NCBI GenBank assembly: GCA_003170315.1
Contig: PNAH01000010.1
Coordinates: forward strand, 34,437-98,436
From: Acidimicrobiaceae bacterium
Lineage (GTDB): Bacteria; Actinomycetota; Acidimicrobiia; Acidimicrobiales; RAAP-2
Reading direction: 5' to 3'
DNA length: 64,000 nt
Shown piece after piece: positions 1 to 8,504 of the stretch (positions are counted from its first letter, which is position 1; the number at the start of each line of letters is the position of its first letter). Made by a program: the position numbers and the translations under genes. The notes beneath the pieces were generated by a model. It searched no databases. It saw nothing but the letters and a program-made list of their open reading frames with translations, and was not told where the DNA came from.

Positions 1-704
1 AACGTGACGCACCGACCGCGATAGGCCAGTGCCGTGAGGCTCTTTTGGAGGTTTTCTCCGCCCACCGAATCGAGGATGACGTCGGCACCCCTGTTGTTGG
101 TGAGTGAACGAACTTCGGCCACGAAGTCCTTCTCGCGGTAGTTGATGCCGTCATCGAGACCGAAGTCCCGAAGGCGCTCGAGGCGCTCGTCGCTTGAGGC
201 CGTCGCGATGACCCGCGCGCCGGCGCGCTTGGCCATCTGAATGGCCGCCAGTCCCACGCCGCCGGCGCCGGCGTGAATCAGTGCCGTCTCTCCTTCGGCC
301 AGACGCCCGAATTCGAAGAGTCCGTCATGGGCCGTCCCGTAGGCCACGGGCACGCAGGCCGCAAGTTCGGTCGCGAGTCCGTCGGGAATCTTCCAAGTGG
401 TGAGCGGATGCGCGACGCGAAGCGCGGCGTGCGATCCGTGAAAGGCGAGGGAGACGACGCGGTCCCCGACCGCGAAACCCGAGACGTCTGGTCCGACGCT
501 CAATACGGTTCCGGCGCATTGGTAGCCGACGACGTGGGGAACGCTGACCAGTGGTCCGCCCAATCGATTCAGCGTGTCGCCACCTTCGATGCTGACGACC
601 TCGACACCGATCAGCATCTCGCCGAGTCCGGGGACCGGGTCGGGTACCTCTTCGTAGCGAAAGACACTCGGGGCGCCATTCTCGTAGTAGACCGCGGCTT
701 TCAT
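1..704 (-). CDS. Zinc-type/quinone oxidoreductase (MDR superfamily), truncated by the left edge
   Basis: Reading leftward from the ATG at 704, the protein begins MKAAVYYENGAPSVFRYEE and continues through a Rossmann motif (AGAGGVGLAAIQMAK) typical of NADPH:quinone reductases of the medium-chain dehydrogenase superfamily. About 234 residues are inside the window; the C-terminal third is missing. An AGAGGAG-type ribosome site lies just upstream of the start. The family reduces quinones or alpha,beta-unsaturated carbonyls with NAD(P)H in the cytoplasm. It is divergent from the monooxygenase gene at 885. The substrate cannot be read from the sequence. Confidence 0.88.
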   Translation of the reverse strand, partial: MKAAVYYENGAPSVFRYEEVPDPVPGLGEMLIGVEVVSIEGGDTLNRLGGPLVSVPHVVGYQCAGTVLSVGPDVSGFAVGDRVVSLAFHGSHAALRVAHPLTTWKIPDGLATELAACVPVAYGTAHDGLFEFGRLAEGETALIHAGAGGVGLAAIQMAKRAGARVIATASSDERLERLRDFGLDDGINYREKDFVAEVRSLTNNRGADVILDSVGGENLQKSLTALAYRGRCVT

Positions 705-884
705 GGCTCCTCTTTCTGTCTCGTGCGCCAAGACTCTAACGCGGAGCAATGCGCGCTCTTCACCAATGACGTGACGAAGGAGCAACATCACTCGGCGTCA
801 GATTCGCGCGCCGGTTAATCTCCAATTGAGGCGGACCGAGAGCACGACGCCGTTGTCGCTGACGCGGACCCGGAGAGGACGACG

Positions 885-2387
885 ATGAGCACGACCATGG
901 AGCGCGAAACAACCAAGGACCAGGCGATCGAGCACTTCGACGTCGCCATCGTGGGCGCCGGCATCTCGGGAATCGGAACGGCCTATCACTTGCAAACGCA
1001 GAATCCCGATCGAAGTTTCGTCATACTCGAGGCCCAAGAGAGTTTCGGCGGGACCTGGCACACGCACCGCTACCCCGGGATTCGTTCCGACAGCGACCTC
1101 TACACCTTCGGGTACCGCTTCAAGCCGTGGACCAGTGCGCCAATCGCGACGGCCGCCGAGATTCAGAAGTACCTGAGCGACGTCATCGCCGAGAACGACC
1201 TGAGCCGCCACATTCGCTACGGGCACCACATCGACTCGGCGTCGTGGAGCAGTGCCGACAACCGCTGGACCGTGCGCGCGACGCGCGCGGACACCGAGGA
1301 CGCGGTCTTCATCAGCGCCAACTTCCTTTGGATGTGCCAGGGCTACTACCGCCACGCCGAGGGGTACACGCCCGATTGGCCGGGCATGGAGAGGTTTCGG
1401 GGCACGATTGTCCATCCCCAAACCTGGCCGGAGGACCTGGACTACCGCGATAAAGAAGTTCTCGTCATCGGTTCGGGCGCAACCGCGGCCACGCTGGTGC
1501 CGGCGATCGCCGATGACGTCGAGCACGTCACGATCCTCCAACGCTCGCCGACCTATTACTTCACGGGTGAGAACCGAAATCTTCTGGCCGATCATCTGCG
1601 CGAACTCGACGTTCCCGAAGAGTGGGTCCACGACATCGTGCGTCGCGAGAACCTCTTCAACTTGCGCGCACTCACCCAGCTGGCACTCGAAGAGCCGGAG
1701 TTCGCCAAGGAGGCACTGATCGACCTGGTTCGCGATGCCCTGCCACCGGGCTTCGACGTCGCGACGCACTTCACGCCGCGCTACCTGCCGTGGCGCCAGC
1801 GAATCGCCTTTCTGCCCGACGGCGACCTGTTCAAAGCCATCAGCGCCGGCCAGGTTTCGATGGTCACCGACGAGATCGAAACCTTCACGGAAGGAGGCGT
1901 CGCGCTTAAGTCCGGAAGCGAACTGGACGCGGACATCATTGTGACGGCGACCGGATTCAACCTGAGCGTCTTGGGCGACATCTCGTTTTCGATCGATGGC
2001 GCGCCGTTGGACTTCGCCGACACGGTCACCTACCGCGGCATGATGTTTTCCGGCGTGCCCAATCTCGTGTGGGTCTTCGGTTACTTCCGCGCCAGCTGGA
2101 CCCTGCGCGTCGACCTCGTCAGCGATTTCGTCAATCGAATGCTCGCGCACATGGACGAACTCGGCGCGACGCGCGTCACTCCGCAACTGCGCGCGGTGGA
2201 CCGCGACGATCCGTGGTTGGAATGGGTCGACGTGGAGTACTTCAACCCGAACTACCTGATGCGTTCGATGCACCTCATGCCGAAGCGACTCGAGAAGCCG
2301 GAGTGGCGTCACACCCAGGACTACTGGGCCGAACGAGACGAACTCCCGTTGGTCGACCTCGACGAAGGCTGTCTGGTCTTCGAATGA
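885..2387 (+). CDS. Flavin-containing/Baeyer-Villiger-type monooxygenase
   Basis: 500 residues. The FAD-binding motif GAGISG is at 24-29, followed by GGTWHTHRYPG, and the second nucleotide-binding motif GSGAT is at 196-200. Residues 171-182 (FRGTIVHPQTWP) match the Baeyer-Villiger fingerprint FxGxxxHxxxWP exactly. The enzyme should use FAD, NADPH and O2 to oxygenate ketones to esters or to oxidise heteroatoms; it resembles the EthA group in length and motif order. The start at 885 follows a GGAGAGG site; an in-frame ATG at 897 is possible. The alpha/beta hydrolase gene starts 12 bases after its stop, which fits a ketone-to-ester-to-acid route. The substrate is not predictable. Confidence 0.9.
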   Translation: MSTTMERETTKDQAIEHFDVAIVGAGISGIGTAYHLQTQNPDRSFVILEAQESFGGTWHTHRYPGIRSDSDLYTFGYRFKPWTSAPIATAAEIQKYLSDVIAENDLSRHIRYGHHIDSASWSSADNRWTVRATRADTEDAVFISANFLWMCQGYYRHAEGYTPDWPGMERFRGTIVHPQTWPEDLDYRDKEVLVIGSGATAATLVPAIADDVEHVTILQRSPTYYFTGENRNLLADHLRELDVPEEWVHDIVRRENLFNLRALTQLALEEPEFAKEALIDLVRDALPPGFDVATHFTPRYLPWRQRIAFLPDGDLFKAISAGQVSMVTDEIETFTEGGVALKSGSELDADIIVTATGFNLSVLGDISFSIDGAPLDFADTVTYRGMMFSGVPNLVWVFGYFRASWTLRVDLVSDFVNRMLAHMDELGATRVTPQLRAVDRDDPWLEWVDVEYFNPNYLMRSMHLMPKRLEKPEWRHTQDYWAERDELPLVDLDEGCLVFE

Positions 2388-2399
2388 CGCGAAGCACCT

Positions 2400-3302
2400 G
2401 TGCCGTTCGCCTCTAACGGCCCCGTTGAGCTGTACTACGAAACGTTCGGGCAGCCGGGCGACGAGCCACTGCTGCTCGTCAGTGGGCTGGGCGGCCAGTG
2501 CGTCAGCTATGACGTTGAGTTCTGCCAAAGGTTCGTGGAGCTGGGTTTCTTCGTGATCCGCTTTGACAACCGCGACGTCGGACTCTCGAGCAAACTTGAT
2601 GAGTTCACACCGCATCTCAAAGACGTCGCGGCCGCTCTTCGCGAAGGTCGTGCCGCCGACGTCCCGTACCGCCTGTCGGATATGGCCGCTGACGCCATCG
2701 CCGTTCTCGACGCCCTCGACGTGGAGAGGGCCCACGTCGCGGGCGTGTCGATGGGCGGAATGATCGTCCAGCAATTGGCGATTGACCACGCAAGTCGGCT
2801 GCGGTCAATGACCTCGATCATGTCCACGACGGGCGACCGCGACGTGGGACAGGCCAGTCCCGAGGTCGCCGCCTTGTTCTACGCGCCGCCGGGTCAGGAC
2901 CGGGCCACGGTCATCGCCCGAAGTCAAACGCTCCAACGGCTCACCAGCCCGACGGCGTTCGACCCGGACCGAGTCGCCCAACGCGTGGGTGACGCCTTCG
3001 ATCGCTGCTTTTGCCCGCGCGGCGTCGCGCGACAGTTGGCGGCCGTAATGGCCTCGGGCAGCCGCACGCAGTCACTTCGTAGCGTCGACGTGTCCACGCT
3101 GGTCATCCACGGCGACGCCGACGCACTGATCGACATCAGTGGCGGGGTTGGCACGGCCCAATGCATCCCCGGAGCGCGATTCCTGGCTATCGCCGGCATG
3201 GGCCACGACCTCGCGCCGCGCGACTGGGCGACGATCGTCGAGGCGATCAGCGACCACGCCCGGTCGACGACCGAAAGTACGAAGAACCTTGGCACGACCT
3301 AA
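2400..3302 (+). CDS. Alpha/beta-fold hydrolase (esterase-like)
   Basis: 300 residues from a GTG start. The nucleophile elbow GVSMGG sits near residue 116, a candidate acid lies in HGDADALI, and the C-terminal histidine in GMGHDL completes the triad. The overall layout is that of the 3-oxoadipate enol-lactonase/esterase branch of alpha/beta hydrolases. It starts 12 bases after the monooxygenase gene and is very probably co-transcribed with it, so hydrolysis of the ester or lactone produced by that enzyme is a reasonable inference. No signal peptide is seen, so it acts in the cytoplasm. The ribosome site is weak. Confidence 0.88.
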   Translation: MPFASNGPVELYYETFGQPGDEPLLLVSGLGGQCVSYDVEFCQRFVELGFFVIRFDNRDVGLSSKLDEFTPHLKDVAAALREGRAADVPYRLSDMAADAIAVLDALDVERAHVAGVSMGGMIVQQLAIDHASRLRSMTSIMSTTGDRDVGQASPEVAALFYAPPGQDRATVIARSQTLQRLTSPTAFDPDRVAQRVGDAFDRCFCPRGVARQLAAVMASGSRTQSLRSVDVSTLVIHGDADALIDISGGVGTAQCIPGARFLAIAGMGHDLAPRDWATIVEAISDHARSTTESTKNLGTT

Positions 3303-3332
3303 AGATTTTTTCGAATTTCAGTTGCTTCTTAC

Positions 3333-3348
3333 GTAAGCACTCGCTTAC
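3333..3348 (+). promoter_or_regulatory. Inverted-repeat operator in front of arsR-type gene
   Basis: GTAAGC-ACTC-GCTTAC is a perfect 6-base inverted repeat with a 4-base centre. It lies between a TTGCTT -35-like hexamer (3322-3327) and the TACACT -10 hexamer (3346-3351), overlapping the latter, as expected for an autoregulating ArsR repressor. Confidence 0.6.
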
Positions 3349-3351
3349 ACT
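3346..3351 (+). promoter_or_regulatory. -10 hexamer TACACT, leaderless promoter of the ArsR gene
   Basis: TACACT ends 6 bases before the ATG at 3358, which puts the transcription start on the start codon. TTGCTT lies 18 bases upstream. Confidence 0.6.
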
Positions 3352-3357
3352 GAAGCG

Positions 3358-3681
3358 ATGGACACCGCGCTCAAGGCGATCGCCGATCCCCGACGTCGCG
3401 AGATTCTGCGACTCGTGTGGTCGAGCGAAATGCCCGCCACCGACATCGCTTTGCACTTTCACGACGTCACGCGTTCGGCAATCTCCCAGCATCTAAGTGT
3501 GTTGCGACAGGCGAATCTCATTTGTGAACGTCGTGCCGGCAACCGTCGGCTCTACCGCGCCAACGTCGAGGAGATGGTTCGACTGCGCACGTTCCTCGAC
3601 CAGTACTGGTCCGGTGGCCTCGATCGACTCAAAACCGCCGCGGAAGCGGCCCAACAAAAAAAGGAAAATAGACATGGCTGA
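3358..3681 (+). CDS. ArsR-family winged-helix repressor
   Basis: 107 residues. The opening IADPRRREILRLV and the recognition region SAISQHLSVLRQANLI are characteristic of ArsR-family winged helices. No cysteine pair for metal sensing is visible in the alpha-3 position; like other ArsR proteins paired with SRPBCC proteins, it probably senses an organic ligand or acts with its partner. The SRPBCC gene overlaps its 3' end by 8 bases. An inverted-repeat operator lies directly in front of it, so autoregulation is likely. Confidence 0.92.
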   Translation: MDTALKAIADPRRREILRLVWSSEMPATDIALHFHDVTRSAISQHLSVLRQANLICERRAGNRRLYRANVEEMVRLRTFLDQYWSGGLDRLKTAAEAAQQKKENRHG

Positions 3682-4087
3682 ATTAACGCGCGAGGTCCTG
3701 GTGAAGGCCGATCCGTCGACGATCTTTGCCCTCTTGATAGAGCCCGGGATGCAATCGTGGTTGGGCACCGACGTAGAGTTCGACCCTCGACCCGGGGGCC
3801 TCTACAAGCTCAACGTCGGTGGCGATCATCCCGCCCGGGGTGAGTTCGTGGAAGTCACGCCGAACGAAAAAGTGGTCTTCACCTTCGGCTGGAACGAACC
3901 GGGCCATCCGATCCCGGCCGGATCGACCAAGGTCGCCATCACGCTCCTCGCGAAGGGTGACGAGACGCTCGTGCGACTGGTGCACAGCGGGCTCCCGGAC
4001 GACGCCATCAGTGACCACGAAGAGGGCTGGGAGCACTTCTTGGACCGTCTCGCCACGGTCGCCGTCGGCGGACAACTGGTCGACTGA
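3674..4087 (+). CDS. SRPBCC (AHSA1/START-like) domain protein
   Basis: 137 residues. The start is the ATG at 3674, preceded by AAGGAAAA and overlapping the end of the ArsR gene. The sequence has the SRPBCC pattern: a first strand (LTREVLVKADPSTIFALL), the WLGT loop, a glycine-rich turn (FDPRPGGLYKLNV) and a C-terminal helix (EGWEHFLDRLATVAV). These helix-grip proteins bind hydrophobic ligands in a deep cavity. ArsR-SRPBCC operons are common in actinobacteria, but the ligand is unknown. A second such pair, in the same gene order, occurs at 60722-61578. Confidence 0.9.
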   Translation: MAELTREVLVKADPSTIFALLIEPGMQSWLGTDVEFDPRPGGLYKLNVGGDHPARGEFVEVTPNEKVVFTFGWNEPGHPIPAGSTKVAITLLAKGDETLVRLVHSGLPDDAISDHEEGWEHFLDRLATVAVGGQLVD

Positions 4088-4144
4088 ATCCTTCGGACGT
4101 GACGTCGCTCGTTGCGTACGATGTGCTGAACGTAGAGGGAGATC

Positions 4145-4777
4145 ATGAGCGACAACACTCACACCTGGAAGATGATTCACGACGAACGAACCCGGGCCGC
4201 GGACATGCTGGAATCGCTGTCGCCCGAGCAGTGGACGGCCGACACCCTCTGCAAGGGCTGGAACGTTCATCTAGTGGCGGCCCACATGATGGTCGCCAGC
4301 GAACAGTCGACGGGGCGTTTCATGAAGGGCCTCATCTCCAGTGGCTTTCGTTTCGACGTCATGACGGATCGAGACGTTCGCGGCGCCGCCCAGGCGTCAC
4401 CCAGTGACATCGTCGCGCGCATTCGCGCCCGAACGACGACCACCAACAAGCCGCCGGCCCCGGCGATGGCCATGCTCGGCGAAGTCGTGGTCCACGGCAC
4501 GGACATTCGTGAACCCCTCGGCGTTGCTGATAACACGTCGATGGACGCCAAGCTGGCGTGTCTCGACATGTTCAAGGGATCGAACTTTCCGGTCGCGGCT
4601 AAGAAGACCATCGCGGGACTGCGCCTGCGCGCTACCGACGCGGACTGGTCCTACGGAGAGGGTCCCGAAGTCGCGGGACCGGCGTTGGCCCTGGTGATGG
4701 CGATGGCCACGCGACCGCTGTTTATGTCGCTCAGCGGTGCGGGCGTCGACACACTTCGCGGTCGCCTCAATAAATAG
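4145..4777 (+). CDS. Maleylpyruvate isomerase-family, mycothiol-dependent-type protein (DinB/MDMPI fold)
   Basis: 210 residues with a GAGGGAGATC ribosome site. The N-terminal helical bundle has the metal-ligand pattern of the TIGR03083/MDMPI family: a first histidine early in the bundle, HLVAAH near residue 40, and EVVVHGTDI near 118. The family contains actinobacterial mycothiol-dependent isomerases and S-transferases, normally with a divalent metal held by three histidines. The real substrate is unknown. It follows the ArsR-SRPBCC pair on the same strand after 57 bases and may be read from the same promoter. Confidence 0.82.
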   Translation: MSDNTHTWKMIHDERTRAADMLESLSPEQWTADTLCKGWNVHLVAAHMMVASEQSTGRFMKGLISSGFRFDVMTDRDVRGAAQASPSDIVARIRARTTTTNKPPAPAMAMLGEVVVHGTDIREPLGVADNTSMDAKLACLDMFKGSNFPVAAKKTIAGLRLRATDADWSYGEGPEVAGPALALVMAMATRPLFMSLSGAGVDTLRGRLNK

Positions 4778-4803
4778 CTGAACACGTTCGAAAAGGAGTT
4801 TAG

Positions 4804-5199
4804 GTGGCCAAGGGCACGAAGAGCGACCCGTGGGAGTTGACGACACCGCCCGGATCGTCGAAGTATTCGATGTACCGCGACGACGATCCTCCGGCGCTGG
4901 TGTGCGTGGTGGGATCCACGACGCTGAAGTATCACCTTTCGGCGATCGACGACCTACACGCGTGGCTCCTCGCCCAGGGGGACTGGGTCGCTCTGGGCGC
5001 GGCTGACGAGAACAAGCCGGCCGCCGACGGCACGGTCGAAGCGTGGGGACGATCGTCGACCAATCCGGTCGGTGGGTGGTACGGACTGCGCAAGGGATAC
5101 CGCGGTCGATTCGGGATGTATCTCCCTCCGTTGCTCGAGGCACTGGGACTGGCCGAGGTCACGCACGACCCACGCAACAACCGGATGCGAGCGCTCTAA
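4804..5199 (+). CDS. Small conserved protein of unknown function
   Basis: 131 residues from a GTG preceded by AAAAGGAG. The protein is rich in conserved-looking aromatic and glycine positions (DPWELTTPPGSSKYSMYRDD, GWYGLRKGYRGRFGMYLPP). It resembles a small actinobacterial family found beside DinB/MDMPI proteins that I recall as DUF6855, though the number needs checking. No signal peptide or membrane segment is seen. It lies 26 bases after the MDMPI-like gene and is probably in the same operon. Function is unknown. Confidence 0.75.
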   Translation: MAKGTKSDPWELTTPPGSSKYSMYRDDDPPALVCVVGSTTLKYHLSAIDDLHAWLLAQGDWVALGAADENKPAADGTVEAWGRSSTNPVGGWYGLRKGYRGRFGMYLPPLLEALGLAEVTHDPRNNRMRAL

Positions 5200-5221
5200 G
5201 AGAGTCCGAATGCGCCGTGGT

Positions 5222-6271
5222 CTAAGCGACGCGACGGCGCAGCCACCAGTAACTGAACGCGCATAGGGCAACGCCAGCGCCGAGGAAGATAGAACCTTCG
5301 ATCCACTGGAACGGCCAGAAGCGACTTGCCGGCTGATACGTCAGGACCTGATGGAAATTCGCCGCAATCTTGTCGACGCACTCACTGAAGGCTTTAGGTG
5401 CACCGTTCCCTTTTATACCGACGCCGGTGCGCCCCCCGACCGGCGACACGTGGATCAACAACTTTGGGCAATTCGTCTGCAACCACTGTGAGGTCACTCT
5501 CGCGCCGTGCTTACCCTTCACGACGGCATTGAATACGAGCGCGTTGGGCAGATTCTCAGCGCCGACTATGAAATGAAGCCCGTTGGGCGTCTGTTCGAAG
5601 CCGTAGCCACCGGCTCGGGACAACTTGCTGACCAGTTTCACTGGCGACAACAGGTCAGGACGTAGCTTCTGAGCGAAAGTGATCCGCGCCGCGACGAAGA
5701 CGACGAGCGTCGTAGCCATCGCCGGCAACGTGCGACGCCAGAGCACCCCGGCGGCAACGCCGACGGCGAACGCGAATGCCGCGTAGCCGATGGGCACAAT
5801 GTAGTGAGTGTCGTAGATCTGCGTACCGAAGCGGTTCGCGTTGACGGTATCGATCGGACTCGACCACCACGTCAACATCCAGCCCATGAGTCCCGCGGCG
5901 ACCATGCTCGCGACACCAACGACCGCCAATTTGCAACCGATCCACTTCGATCTAGTCACCCCCTGGGACCACGCAAGTCGATAGGTACCGGTTTCCAGTT
6001 CGCGCGCGAACAACGGTGCGCCCCAGAAGATTCCGATGATTGCCGGAAACACCAGATTGGTCGCCGTCATGAAGTTGTCAATATCGCTGTTCGAAGTTCC
6101 AATCGCCGTCGTCAGAAAACTGCAGTCGTTCTTGCTCTTGCAGTTCTTCAACTCCCCGAACAAGTGGGCCATGTGGGGACCGGTGATGAGCAGTACGACG
6201 GCGACGGCGACCAAGAGGCCGGACACGACGAGGACCTGCAAACGAAATTGACGCCATGCGAAGCGAATCAT
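5222..6271 (-). CDS. ABC-type exporter, permease subunit
   Basis: About 349 residues with roughly six membrane segments: one near residues 12-32, a cluster in the first two thirds, and a last one near the C-terminus. A large extracytoplasmic loop lies between segments 5 and 6. It follows the ATPase gene with a TGATG overlap, choosing ATG at 6271; a GTG at 6274 is also possible. Together with the ATPase and the YtrA-type GntR regulator it forms an exporter of the ABC-2 kind, often linked to cell-envelope stress or peptide antibiotic response. The substrate is unknown. Confidence 0.85.
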   Translation of the reverse strand: MIRFAWRQFRLQVLVVSGLLVAVAVVLLITGPHMAHLFGELKNCKSKNDCSFLTTAIGTSNSDIDNFMTATNLVFPAIIGIFWGAPLFARELETGTYRLAWSQGVTRSKWIGCKLAVVGVASMVAAGLMGWMLTWWSSPIDTVNANRFGTQIYDTHYIVPIGYAAFAFAVGVAAGVLWRRTLPAMATTLVVFVAARITFAQKLRPDLLSPVKLVSKLSRAGGYGFEQTPNGLHFIVGAENLPNALVFNAVVKGKHGARVTSQWLQTNCPKLLIHVSPVGGRTGVGIKGNGAPKAFSECVDKIAANFHQVLTYQPASRFWPFQWIEGSIFLGAGVALCAFSYWWLRRRVA

Positions 6272-7164
6272 CACGTACCGCCTTTCAAACGAACCAGATC
6301 ACGGCGCTGCTGTTCGGCCTGACCCATGTAGGCCAGCACCAAATCCTCCATCGTCAGCGGCTCGACACTCCATACGGGATCGAGAATCGGATCGACACTT
6401 CGCACCGTCACCGTGGTTTGGCGATCGGTGTGACTCGCTTCGACGACGTGCACAGTGTCGGGCAAGTTGTCAAGGTCACGACGCGGTCCAACGAGACGAT
6501 GGTGGGTCGACAATAGGTCGTCGATGTCGCCATTCACTTGCACTCGTGACGCTGCGAGGACCACGAGGTGATCACACACTCGTTCGAGATCGGCCACCAA
6601 GTGCGAGCTGAGAATGACGCTGACGTTGTGTTCTGCGACCACGTCCATCAGGATTGCGAGAAACTCTCGTCGCGCGAGCGGGTCCAGACTGGCGACCGGT
6701 TCGTCCAACAAGAGAAGCGACGGTCGTTTGGCAATTGCCAGAGTGAGCGCGAGTTGTGCCCGTTGCCCACCGGAAAGTCGACCCGCGTGCTGCTTGGGAT
6801 CTAGTCCGAGGTCGCTGATTCGGCGCTCCGCGATTTGCATGTCCCAGGAGGCGTTTAGCGCCGCTCCCATTTGCAAGTGGGCGGCGACACTAAGACCGGC
6901 GTACACCGGCGTGTCTTGAGCGACGAAACCGATTCGTCCAAGTTGCTGCGCGCTGCATGCCGGCACTTGGTCGAGAACAGTGATCGAACCGGTACTAGGT
7001 CGTAAAAGTCCCACAGCCAGGTGGAGAAGTGTGGTCTTGCCCGCCCCGTTCGGGCCTACCAGGCCGACCACGCGACCGGCCGGAATGTCCAACGTACACT
7101 TGCTCAACGCCCACTTGCGTCCGTAGCGCTTGCCGAGGTCGATCGCGGCAAGTGCAGAGCTCAT
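6271..7164 (-). CDS. ABC-type exporter, ATP-binding subunit
   Basis: 297 residues with Walker A GPNGAGKTT near 37-45, signature LSGGQRAQLAL, and Walker B LLLLDEPVASLD. The C-terminal third (RLVGPRRDL...LVLAYMG) matches the accessory region of ABC-2 exporter ATPases. The start ATG overlaps the regulator's stop codon by four bases (ATGA), and the permease follows with an overlap, so the three genes form one translationally coupled operon. The enzyme hydrolyses ATP at the inner face of the membrane. Confidence 0.93.
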   Translation of the reverse strand: MSSALAAIDLGKRYGRKWALSKCTLDIPAGRVVGLVGPNGAGKTTLLHLAVGLLRPSTGSITVLDQVPACSAQQLGRIGFVAQDTPVYAGLSVAAHLQMGAALNASWDMQIAERRISDLGLDPKQHAGRLSGGQRAQLALTLAIAKRPSLLLLDEPVASLDPLARREFLAILMDVVAEHNVSVILSSHLVADLERVCDHLVVLAASRVQVNGDIDDLLSTHHRLVGPRRDLDNLPDTVHVVEASHTDRQTTVTVRSVDPILDPVWSVEPLTMEDLVLAYMGQAEQQRRDLVRLKGGT

Positions 7165-7553
7165 CGGACTAGTTCCTTCGGCGCGAAGAGAAACGTGTCG
7201 ACGAAGAGCGCTTCAATGCTTTCGTCGTCCAGTCCAGCCCGACGTGCCTTTTCTATCCACACTTCGAGGGACCGCCGGAGCGTTCGCTGGGCAGCGTAGG
7301 TCGTCTCGTCGAAAGTGTTCACTACGAAGGTCCCGATACCCGGCCGGGCCGCCACGAGACCCTCGTGTTCGAGCTCGCGGTAGGCCTTCAACACCGTGTT
7401 GGGATTTATGGCGACTTTGCCGACCACTTCTTTGACGGTCGGCAGCTGGTCGCCCACGCGAAGTCGCCCGAGGCGAAGAGCACTCTTCACCTGCTGGACG
7501 ATTTGCTGGTACGGCGAGACGCCGCAATTACCATTCAGTCGGAACTCAATCAC
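7161..7553 (-). CDS. GntR-family regulator, YtrA subfamily
   Basis: 130 residues from a GTG start. The N-terminal winged helix (YQQIVQQVKSALRLGRLRVG, then NPNTVLKAYRELEHEGLV and RPGIGTFV) is typical of GntR proteins. The C-terminal part is short, about 50 residues, as in the YtrA subfamily, whose members usually repress their own ABC-transporter operon. That is exactly the arrangement here: regulator, ATPase and permease overlap in order. A short inverted repeat at 7569-7588 is a candidate operator. Confidence 0.9.
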   Translation of the reverse strand: MIEFRLNGNCGVSPYQQIVQQVKSALRLGRLRVGDQLPTVKEVVGKVAINPNTVLKAYRELEHEGLVAARPGIGTFVVNTFDETTYAAQRTLRRSLEVWIEKARRAGLDDESIEALFVDTFLFAPKELVR

Positions 7554-7568
7554 GAAATCACACTTTCA

Positions 7569-7588
7569 CTAGGACGGTAGATACCTAG
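7569..7588 (-). promoter_or_regulatory. Candidate YtrA-type operator/promoter
   Basis: CTAGG and CCTAG flank a 10-base centre that contains TACCGT (read on the minus strand), a fair -10 hexamer, with GTGACG 16 bases upstream. The dyad in the promoter region suits autoregulation by the GntR protein. Confidence 0.35.
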
Positions 7589-7779
7589 AGTATTACGTCA
7601 CCGCGTTCTATAGTGCCATCCGGAAGAACCCTGACGTCGAACTTTTTTGGTTGGGATTCTCCCAGGGCCCTATCTCGTATTGATCCTCGTCAAACTCGAC
7701 GGTTCGAAGGTGGTCGATCTCAACGGTGACGAGACCCTTCCCGGATTGGTATTTCCCTTGATTCACTGGCGATTGAAGG

Positions 7780-7809
7780 TTGAAAATAAGGTGTACGATA
7801 CGGTACAGT
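7780..7809 (+). promoter_or_regulatory. Promoter of the tetR-MFS operon
   Basis: TTGAAA at 7780-7785 and TACAGT at 7804-7809 are separated by 18 bases. The -10 element is inside the palindrome at 7791-7813. Confidence 0.5.
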
Positions 7810-7813
7810 ACAC
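7791..7813 (+). promoter_or_regulatory. TetR operator palindrome
   Basis: A 23-base palindrome has outer arms GTGTAC and GTACAC and inner arms TAC/GTA; 18 of the 22 non-central positions are self-complementary. It covers the -10 element and lies 27 bases before the TetR gene. Its size and symmetry are those of a TetR-family binding site. Confidence 0.7.
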
Positions 7814-7840
7814 ATTCACGACGAAGAGATAGGGCGGCAC

Positions 7841-8488
7841 ATGGATCACACCGAAGTCGTCAATCGTCGTTTGGAACTCCAGGACGGCCACGGCATTCGT
7901 CATCGCGGTCATCCACTGGACACGAGTCGCGACGTCGCGATCCGCGACGCGGCGCTCGATCTGCTCTCCGAGATTGGTTACGACCGACTGACCATGGACG
8001 CCGTCGCGGCGCGCGCTCACGCCAGTAAGGCGACGATCTATCGCCGTTGGCAAGGAAAGGCCGCGCTCGTCGTGGACGCCCTCAACTGTTCAAAGGGTTC
8101 GATGGTCGATCCGGACACGGGATCACTCGAGAGTGACTTGGCCGCTCTCGGTCAGGGATTCTGCAGTCAGGAAAGTCGATTCAACGCCCAGATCATGTTG
8201 GGTCTTATCACCGCCCTCGCCCACGACGCAGAACTGCGCGACGTCTTTCGCGAACGAATGATCGAGCCGCGAACGCGTCTGATCCGCTCGATCTTTGAGA
8301 GGGCGGTTGCGAGGGGCGAGGTTTCGACCGAACGCAACCTTGATCTGCTCGTTTCGCTTTTGCCGGCACTCATGATTCAACAGGTGCTGATCACCGGTGA
8401 ACTACCGGACACTAACTTCTCGCGGCGCGTTATCAACGACGTAATTCTCCCCCTCGCCACCGCTCCGACCAATCCCGTCCACGACTAA
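7841..8488 (+). CDS. TetR-family repressor
   Basis: 215 residues. The helix-turn-helix is at about 35-75 (AALDLLSEIGYDRLTMDAVA, then HASKATIYRRWQGKAALV), and the rest is the helical ligand-binding domain with a TetR_C_16/AefR-like layout. The MFS gene starts 16 bases after its stop, so both are one operon, and the palindrome at 7791-7813 lies in front of them. The expected logic is that a toxic ligand releases the repressor and induces exporter and repressor together. Confidence 0.93.
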   Translation: MDHTEVVNRRLELQDGHGIRHRGHPLDTSRDVAIRDAALDLLSEIGYDRLTMDAVAARAHASKATIYRRWQGKAALVVDALNCSKGSMVDPDTGSLESDLAALGQGFCSQESRFNAQIMLGLITALAHDAELRDVFRERMIEPRTRLIRSIFERAVARGEVSTERNLDLLVSLLPALMIQQVLITGELPDTNFSRRVINDVILPLATAPTNPVHD

Positions 8489-8504
8489 CTCCAAGGAACT
8501 CCCA

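Noticed and set aside
798-2789. Long minus-strand open frame opposite the monooxygenase and hydrolase
   Set aside because: It overlaps two well-supported genes on the other strand, has no domain-like pattern, and its Arg/Val/Asp-rich composition is what a high-GC antisense frame gives.
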